Positions 57,966-64,000 of a DNA stretch of 64,000 bases are shown here, piece by piece. Position 1 is the stretch's first letter. Every line of letters starts with the position of its first letter. Source of the DNA: Siderastrea radians (taxonomy: Eukaryota > Cnidaria > Anthozoa > Scleractinia > Rhizangiidae); the NCBI GenBank assembly GCA_964017195.1, contig OZ024895.1:26887875-26951874 (forward strand), read 5' to 3'. A program made the position numbers and the translations under genes. The notes beneath the pieces were generated by a model. The model ran no database searches. It saw only the letters and a list, made by a program, of their open reading frames with translations, and was not told where the DNA came from.

Positions 57966-59427
57966 CAGGGTTTAGATACCCGACAGCCGGGGACGGATAT
58001 TTCAAGACTAAATACCAGGCAGTCCGAAATTTTCGATGGGTTTTGACCGAAAGGCTTATTCTAACGTTCTGCAAGTATTCGATATTTGTTTAGAATTGCC
58101 AAGTGATTCAGAAAAGTATTTTAGTTTGGTAGTTGACGAGTTTTCTGAGCTTGTGCATACTAGAAAATTGCGATGTTTGCGACACTTATTAGTGGCCAGA
58201 CCCGCTAGTCAGAAACACACAGAATTCCTCCGCTCTGGAAGAACTGGATTCTGTAAGGATTCGGTATTCGTTAAGAATTGCCAGGCTTTTCAGAAAAGTA
58301 TTTTAGTTTGGTAGTCGACGAGTTTTCTGAGCGTGTGCTCTGAGTGTGCATACTAGAAAATCTTGATGTTTGCGACGCTTTATTTTTCGAGTTTAATAGC
58401 TTAAGACCCGCAAGTCAGAAAAGCACAGAATTTCTCATTGAAACGTCCTGGGGGTATTGGAAGTTTGTTTAGAATTACTAAGCAATTTAAAAGACCAATT
58501 TTGTTTTGTAGTTGACAAATTTTCTGAGTTTGTGCGCAGTAGAAAATCGCTATTTTCGCGACACTTTTAGCCAGAGCTGCCAAGTTTGAGTTTCGGTTCA
58601 TTTCATTCATTCCTGCAATCGTTTTTATGTATAAATAGATTCATTAACAGAAACACTGATTATTCATTTCTGTATCAATATCACTGAAATATTAGTTCAA
58701 TAATTTGAAAAATGTATTTTAAACCTCTGAGCCGCCAAACTCGTGAACTGCCGGGCAGTTAATTTTAATTTTTAATAGCTTTTTCCGGCGAAACTGCGCC
58801 CGGCTGCCGGGCATGAAGACACGGTTATTAAGGTCAGCTGAATACCCGGCACTCTGGTTTCAGAGAATTATACAGTAATTATTGAGGGAACCCTTCCTAA
58901 CTTTGTATAGTGGTGGTAAGCGATTCGAGACTATCGTGGTTTTTTTGGGCCACATTTACAACTCTACAGCGTCCGTGACATGTCACAGTATGGTGGCGTG
59001 ACGGCTCGGGTCAGATAGGGATCAAGAAAGCTACCAGGGTCTGGTGAGCTACAGCTATTGTATAGCTTGCTAAAGCTCTGAACGTTCGCCAACTACAAAA
59101 CCAAATTGGTGTTTTAGTCGCTTAGTAATTGTAAACAATCTTCCAGTTCTTCCAGAGCGGAGGAATTCTGTGTGTTTCTGACTGGCGGGTCTGGCCACTA
59201 ATAAGTGTCGCAAACATCGCAACTTTCCAGTATGCACAAGCTCAGAAAACTCGTCAACTACCTACCTAAAATACTTTTCTGAATCGCTTGGCAATTCTAA
59301 ACAAATATCGAAAACTTTCAGGACGTTAGAATAAACCTTTCGGTCAAAACCCATCGAAAATGTCGGACTGCCGGGTATTTAATAGTCTTGAAACATTCGA
59401 ACCCGGCTACAGGGTATCTAGACACTG
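57966..59427. mobile_element. V2: long-arm element inside Y2
   Basis: Ends CAGGGTTTAGATACCCGACA and, reverse-complemented, CAGTGTCTAGATACCCTGTA. Arms are several hundred bp, with inverted copies of GTTGACGAGTTTTCTGAGCT, GATGTTTGCGACACTTATTA and GGAAGAACTGGA. The interior includes GTGACATGTCAC and GGCGTGACGGCTCGGGTCAG (58975-59020), also found at 13818-13887. No ORF. Confidence 0.82.
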
Positions 59428-59431
59428 CAAA

Positions 59432-60760
59432 GAGGGTCCACAATAGGGTTCTCAGATCCCGCCATCCGGCCTATTTTTTCCTGTTAATCCCGCTGTTCCG
59501 CCCTTCTTTACGTCGAAATCCCGATCCCGCCCAAATTTTTTAATATTCTTCTATGTTCATGTTGAAAACATCACATACCTTTTATACAACGGATAGAAGA
59601 CAAGTTTTTATGGATAGCAGACAAGTTTTTATACAGCGGATAGCAGACAAACACGTTTTTATGGTCGACGTTTTTGTGGTCTCGATATCGCCAATAATGA
59701 CCCTGATGTGTGTTTTGTTTGTGTTATTCTGTTTTACCTTATCTTGTCCAGGTATTAGTGAAAAGTAAAGGTTGACAAAGATTGTTTGTTACGATATTCT
59801 CGGTCCTGCTTTTTTTGGAAGACAACCAACTGAGTGTTTAAAAGAAAGGGTGGTGGTACAGCCGTTAGCGCGTCGGGGTTTTGATCTGAAGGTCCGTGCG
59901 TTCCTTAGACACAAAAGTTTTCTCCACATTGTTTCTCTACACCCAGCTGTATGTAAATGGTTTCATCTTTAGACAAGTATAGGGGCACAACAGTCATACA
60001 AGATTGGTCCAGTTATGAGGTCTGCAAAAATGAAATATACTGAAAAGATTTATAAAAGTGGACTCACCTAAAAGTTTATTTCAAAGCTTTCAGCGTCTTT
60101 ATTTACCTTCAGAAAATCTCTGCTCGGAAGTATTCTTTTCGAAGAAAGGCATTCCTGCTCGCACTCCTTTATAATATATAGCAACAAAATTTATGATGTC
60201 GAATACCTGGTTTTCGGCGACCGTCGTTACATTCCCGTTCGCCGGGATTGCCATACCGGCTAGACTAACCATAGCTGTTCCTACCAACGCTCCATGGAAA
60301 GGGTCAGAAAAGTCAAGAACGCAGACAAGAAATGCAACAGGACATGTGACTTGATACCTCTTTCTTGTGATGAAAGTGACGAGTCAGAATAGAAATGTCC
60401 GAAATCAACACAAAACATCACAAAAGGACTCATACTAGCTTGACATTTAGGCTACTCTACCTTGGCCGATTCATTACTTGAAAGCCGGCACGCTTCATAT
60501 ACATAGGGTCCATTTTTATCAGCCTGCGCTGGTACATAAAATCCCCGGGATAAAATCATGCAGTCTCGTAATAATTCAAATACTGTATCCCGCTACTTTC
60601 CCCTTGCGATTCTCGCATCCCGACCCCTTAAAAACACAAAATCCCGCTCCCGCTCTCAATTGAAATTCCCGCTTCCCGCTTCTGTTTTCAGCTCCCATCC
60701 CGAATATCGCCACAAAAATGAGCCAAATCCAGCATCCCGCCAAACCTATTGTGGACCCTC
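59432..60760. mobile_element. W2: inverted-repeat element with 6-bp duplication
   Basis: TGCAAA is at 59426-59431 and 60761-60766. Ends GAGGGTCCACAATAGG on both strands. The subterminal zones (59455-59535 and 60585-60745) are dense in ATCCCGC/CCCGCT motifs. No transposase is recognised. It is inserted at the very edge of V2. Confidence 0.85.
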
Positions 60761-61843
60761 TGCAAATTACTATTCGAAGTCTAGCGAATGCACCGTCGCT
60801 GCACACTGCAGTGAGAACGGGGATTTGAAATATATAGATCGATTAATTCATTAAATTCGGAAAAAAACTTCTTCATAGCTTCTTTATGGAGCCTGCCCGA
60901 CAATGACATTAAATACAACATTTTTCACCAACATACATCAAAGGCTTTCAGGTCACATTATTCGTTTTATTACAGTTCTACATTGCCTAAGTAATTATTA
61001 TTATTCAGTGTAATTTTCACCCTTTTCATTTTTTACCGTTACTCTTTTTCTTCTAAGTTTTGCCTTTCCATCTTTTTCCCGTTACTCGTTTTCTATCTTT
61101 TACCCTTGGAAAATTTTTCCCGTTACTCGTTTTCTCGTTACTGCGTTACTCGTTACTCGTTACGGCATTACTCGTTTTAGTAACACCCAAATTTCTGTAC
61201 CAGGCGAACGTAAAAAAACAGATAGGCTACAAATATCAAAGTCAATTATTCCGCACAAATCAGTACTTTATTGTTGACATTTTTCCGAGACGCCAGTCTT
61301 GCTTTGTAAAGCTCAACATAGTCTCGATGGCTGAAAGAATCAAGAGGTAGAGAACTCACCGATTTTCAGATATAGCGCACATTTCACCTCGAATCAGCAT
61401 CTCTTTGCACTGAACCTTGATTTCCACTTTGTTTTTCTTTGAGGAAATTTTGGAAGTTTTGTTTTTCACAGCCAGAAAAAGGGCAAATCGTACCGCGGTC
61501 AAATATCGACAAAAGACTACATCATCTATCGCTCGATAAAACGAGTATCGGAGTCGACTTTTTTCTCCCGCTGTGTCGTTTTCCCGCGCTTTTATATGCT
61601 GGTACCTTGTTTATCCGGTTTGATATGAGTTTAACCGAGGGTTAGTTAAACGAGGGATAACTCTGCTTTCAGGAACGCCTTCTTACCCCTGGAGTAGTTA
61701 TTCTAGAGATAAGGAATTTAATCGTGGATTAACTACTAATCGGAGGATAGTTTAATCGGCTTTCCAGGAACCGGGGCCTGGGTTTTTGTTACCTTCTACG
61801 CGCGGAGAGAACTATGGGCATTGATAATGATGACGTTTTCAAA

Positions 61844-61878
61844 ATGGCGGAAGGTGGCGGCATTGATGATGTAGGATG
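61844..61878 (+). CDS. TBC1D23: TBC1D23, exon 1
   Basis: AAAATGG gives a good start context, and MAEGGGIDDVG matches the MAEG start of animal TBC1D23. An in-frame upstream ATG at 61814 would add 10 residues, so it is a possible alternative start. The donor is GTAAAG at 61879; the exon ends in phase 2. Only about 66 bp separate this ATG from the end of transposon Z. Confidence 0.82.
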
Positions 61879-61990
61879 GTAAAGTCATCTAAAAATATTT
61901 CATTGCATTGGTTTCGAGCTTTTTGTTGACCTGGAACGGTGCTTTTACTGCCTTTTAAAACTGCATATATCTTTCAATGTCCTCTTTCAG

Positions 61991-62099
61991 GCACACAGAC
62001 CTAGTGTTAGCTTTGTCGAAACAGAAGGACGTGGACAGATTGCGTGAGCTATGTCGGGGACGGAAAATTCCAGCAGAAAATAGAGCGGACGTGTGGAAG
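61991..62099 (+). CDS. TBC1D23: TBC1D23, exon 2
   Basis: The acceptor TCTTTCAG precedes a 109-bp exon that completes the split codon and reads HTDLVLALSKQKDVDRLREL and CRGRKIPAENRADVWK. This is the start of the TBC domain (PxxxRxxVWK). It ends in phase 0 before GTATAG. TBC1D23 is a catalytically atypical TBC protein of the trans-Golgi that bridges endosome-derived vesicles to golgin-245 and golgin-97 through its N-terminal half. Confidence 0.9.
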
Positions 62100-62176
62100 G
62101 TATAGCTAAATTAAATCTTATTGGCTTGATCTAATCAGGTGTAAGGTATTGAGAAGACATTGTTTTACTTTTGAAG

Positions 62177-62282
62177 GTTTGTTTAAACGTAGTGGGAAAA
62201 CCAGATGCGTTGTCAAGTTGGGACGGATTATTGGATCTTCAAGAACAAGAAGTCATTCGTGAGGACTGTCGGAAACAAGCTA
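62177..62282 (+). CDS. TBC1D23: TBC1D23, exon 3
   Basis: The acceptor TTTGAAG precedes VCLNVVGKPDALSSWDGLLD and LQEQEVIREDCRKQA, the highly conserved LN-V-GK-D-L-SWDG-LDL-EQ block of TBC1D23. The exon ends in phase 1 before GTGAGT. The family lacks the canonical Rab-GAP arginine and glutamine fingers; that part lies beyond the window. Remaining exons were searched for to 64000 and not found. Confidence 0.92.
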
Positions 62283-64000
62283 GTGAGTTGTTTAAGCTTA
62301 CGGATAATTTTTCACAGCCCTTATTGTTCACTGTATCGTAATTTTAAAAATGTAGAGGTGATTATCAAGACGTGGCGTGATTAGCTAGTCATGTTGCCGC
62401 GTGATCGATCGAAATAATGAGATCAACACGGTGTCTCTGAATAACGCTTTGAACAGTGTCACCATGTCGAAAATAACGCTAGTTTTTTCCTGTTTGCTTG
62501 TCAGTTGTGTCCGTCTAATTTGATCGATCATTAAAGCCCTTTTTGAACCATGGAGGCGTGATAGTCACTATGATCAAACCATAGAATCATTGAATTCAGT
62601 GCCCTCATTTTTAATTTATGAGGAAAGTTGTGTTTTTGCATGTCCACTGAAAGGATTCTATGTGTTATAGGATTTTTGTGCTCATGTTTATATTTATGAT
62701 AAAAATTTACCCACTGATGGTATGCAAAAAAAAAACCGGGGTGAGTTGGGAAGCTAGAACATTAATCAACAGTCTGCTTAAGAAGTATACACTAACCAAG
62801 GAAAACAGAGTTAGTTAATAAGTGCGATTTTAGTGTTCCTCTTCCAGGTGTGTATGCCATTTCCAGCTATACTACCTAAGGAAAACAGAATAAACTGGAG
62901 TATGATGTCAATATTTGGCTTCCAGATACTTGCTCTCTAGGGAAAACTTCCCTAGAACAGGTTATTGCTCCCACAGGGGGCAGAATTGAAGTCCCCGCGT
63001 AATCATGGGAAATTGTTGTATACCAGATGAAATCTCGACTTGAACAAAGGCGAGGTGCGCAAGGTGCTCAAGGTGCTGTCGGGAAACTGCAATATTTTCA
63101 CAAGCTAAACGAAGTGAACTGCGGACGTCAAATAGATTTTACAAGACTTGGGTAAACGCTACAGTACTGTAAATGTTGTTTTAAATGCTGATTTACCTTT
63201 CAAAAATTGTTTAACTGATCGTTTGATCCAGATTTCTATGATTTTTGCAATTCTCTTCGCAAAGCGGCTCCACTTTTGATCAACCGGTCGCCACTAACTG
63301 CACTATTTTAAAGTCATGTCTGCAAGAGTTACATGCGTTTGTCCATGCACACAAGAAAATCTAGAGTTTTTTGCTACTAAAAGCAAAATAAGTGTATTGC
63401 TTATAATTTTTTGAATAAAATTCTTGGCTGGAAAACCTTTTTTGTCGATTATTCTGTCCATTTTACATAAGTGATGGTGGGATTTAAGAAGCAACGCAAC
63501 GTTTTGTAAACACGGTCTAGTCGGCATAAACGAGTTGAAATTTGATATACAACAACCTGTGGGAATGGGAAATTTCAGCAATTTTCATTTTCATGGCTGT
63601 TTTCTGCCTAATACTTGATACGTAACCATAGTTTTGTATATCAGGCTATTTTAAGTTTTAACTGAGTAGACAAAATTTATTGTGTGGTTCCAGAAAATAT
63701 CCATACCCTCCCCACAGAAGGGATTGGAATTTCCAGGGGGGGTGGGGGGTCAAAGGCCCAGGAAAATCCTGAGGGGGGGGGTTGTATCAATTTATATTAT
63801 TTTTTCCAGACCGGTTCCATTATTCCTATATGTTAAATTTTCTTTGTTTGTATTTTGCTTACCGATCCGCAGATGCAAACATTGATCTTGTTAACTGCAC
63901 AAAAGTAATATTTTCAAGCTGGTCAGGCTCGATTTCTGGTGCTGCGAGAGTCCGGTCATTTTACCAATCAGCGGCTGATTAGCGAACAGCTCATGCGGAG
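62283..64000 (+). other. Intron of TBC1D23
   Basis: No further TBC1D23 exon is recognised. 62740-62900 contains two AAGGAAAACAGARTWA copies (62799 and 62878). 63690-63785 is G-rich with several runs of six or more G, probably a repeat edge. A minus frame at 63303-63581 has no recognisable features. Confidence 0.6.

Larger units (their letters stand above)
57545..61188. mobile_element. Y2: internally deleted Mutator-like element
   Basis: AAATTTCTG occurs at 57536-57544 and 61189-61197. The termini are the same as Y1 (GGGTGTTACTAAAACGAGTA). Only about 420 bp of each arm remains (57545-57965 and 60767-61188), and the core consists of V2 and W2. Y1 and Y2 are separated by only 55 bp including both duplications. 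Confidence 0.9.
49527..61778. mobile_element. Z: outermost inverted-repeat element of the nest
   Basis: Left end GGTCCCGGTTCCTGGAAAGC and right end, reverse-complemented, GGCCCCGGTTCCTGGAAAGC. Both are followed by GATTA/TTAATC-rich arms of about 180 bp (49529-49700 and 61605-61776), including CTGAAAG and GGGATAA landmarks. Subtracting Y1, Y2 and their duplications leaves about 1.46 kb, non-coding. A CTGG at 49525-49528 and 61778-61781 may be the target duplication, but the exact edge is ambiguous. Confidence 0.7.

Noticed and set aside
63010..63150. Possible further TBC1D23 exon (open frame with MKSRLEQRRG)
   Set aside because: It has no matching splice phase and no resemblance to the next TBC1D23 block.
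63690..63785. G-quadruplex regulatory site
   Set aside because: G runs are present but lie in what looks like a repeat edge inside an intron; there is no supporting context.

Overview
The window looks like nuclear DNA from a metazoan, most likely a cnidarian (anthozoan or coral type). The reasons are short exons with GT/AG introns and large introns, orthologues of animal genes (a PDZ-type RhoGEF and TBC1D23), and very dense transposon debris: BEL/Pao, Penelope-like, LINE, Mutator-like, Harbinger-like and TA- or TTAA-duplicating elements. It also carries a broken copy of a Cys-rich-tailed protein family that I remember as expanded in cnidarians. All family names come from motif recognition; nothing was searched.

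Only two host genes can be supported, both cut by the window edges. On the minus strand, three exons (12471-12420, 8087-7983, 5822-5773) join in phase to encode the N-terminus and most of the PDZ core of an ARHGEF11/12-like RhoGEF; the gene continues off the left edge. On the plus strand, three phased exons (61844-61878, 61991-62099, 62177-62282) encode the N-terminus of TBC1D23, which continues off the right edge. Between them on the minus strand lies a non-processed pseudogene (26237-21358). It keeps spliceable introns but has several stops and frameshifts, and it ends in a 10-cysteine tail.

Repeats fill much of the rest. A 131-bp tandem array (1.9-4.1 kb) is split by a TA-flanked DNA transposon. 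The RhoGEF intron holds a LINE 3' end and an A-B-A'-C-B' duplication. A large inverted repeat with minisatellite arms (28.4-30.2 kb) encloses Penelope-like RT debris. A BEL/Pao retrotransposon (30269-36693) keeps both LTRs, a tRNA-Tyr-type primer binding site, a polypurine tract and a 5-bp target duplication, but its coding part is decayed. Penelope GIY-YIG, Harbinger and TTAA-type relics follow, then a 4-kb element with a 9-bp duplication (41365-45319) and a 2-kb element with a 6-bp duplication that carries an unknown coding region (47002-48996).

The most striking feature is a five-level nest at 49.5-61.8 kb. An outer inverted-repeat element (Z) contains two side-by-side Mutator-like elements (Y1, Y2), each with its own perfect 9-bp target duplication. 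Y1 and Y2 both carry a third family (V) at the same internal position. V1 contains a TTA-flanked element, which contains a LINE fragment. Z ends only about 66 bp upstream of the TBC1D23 start codon, so the promoter of this gene may lie in or beside transposon DNA.
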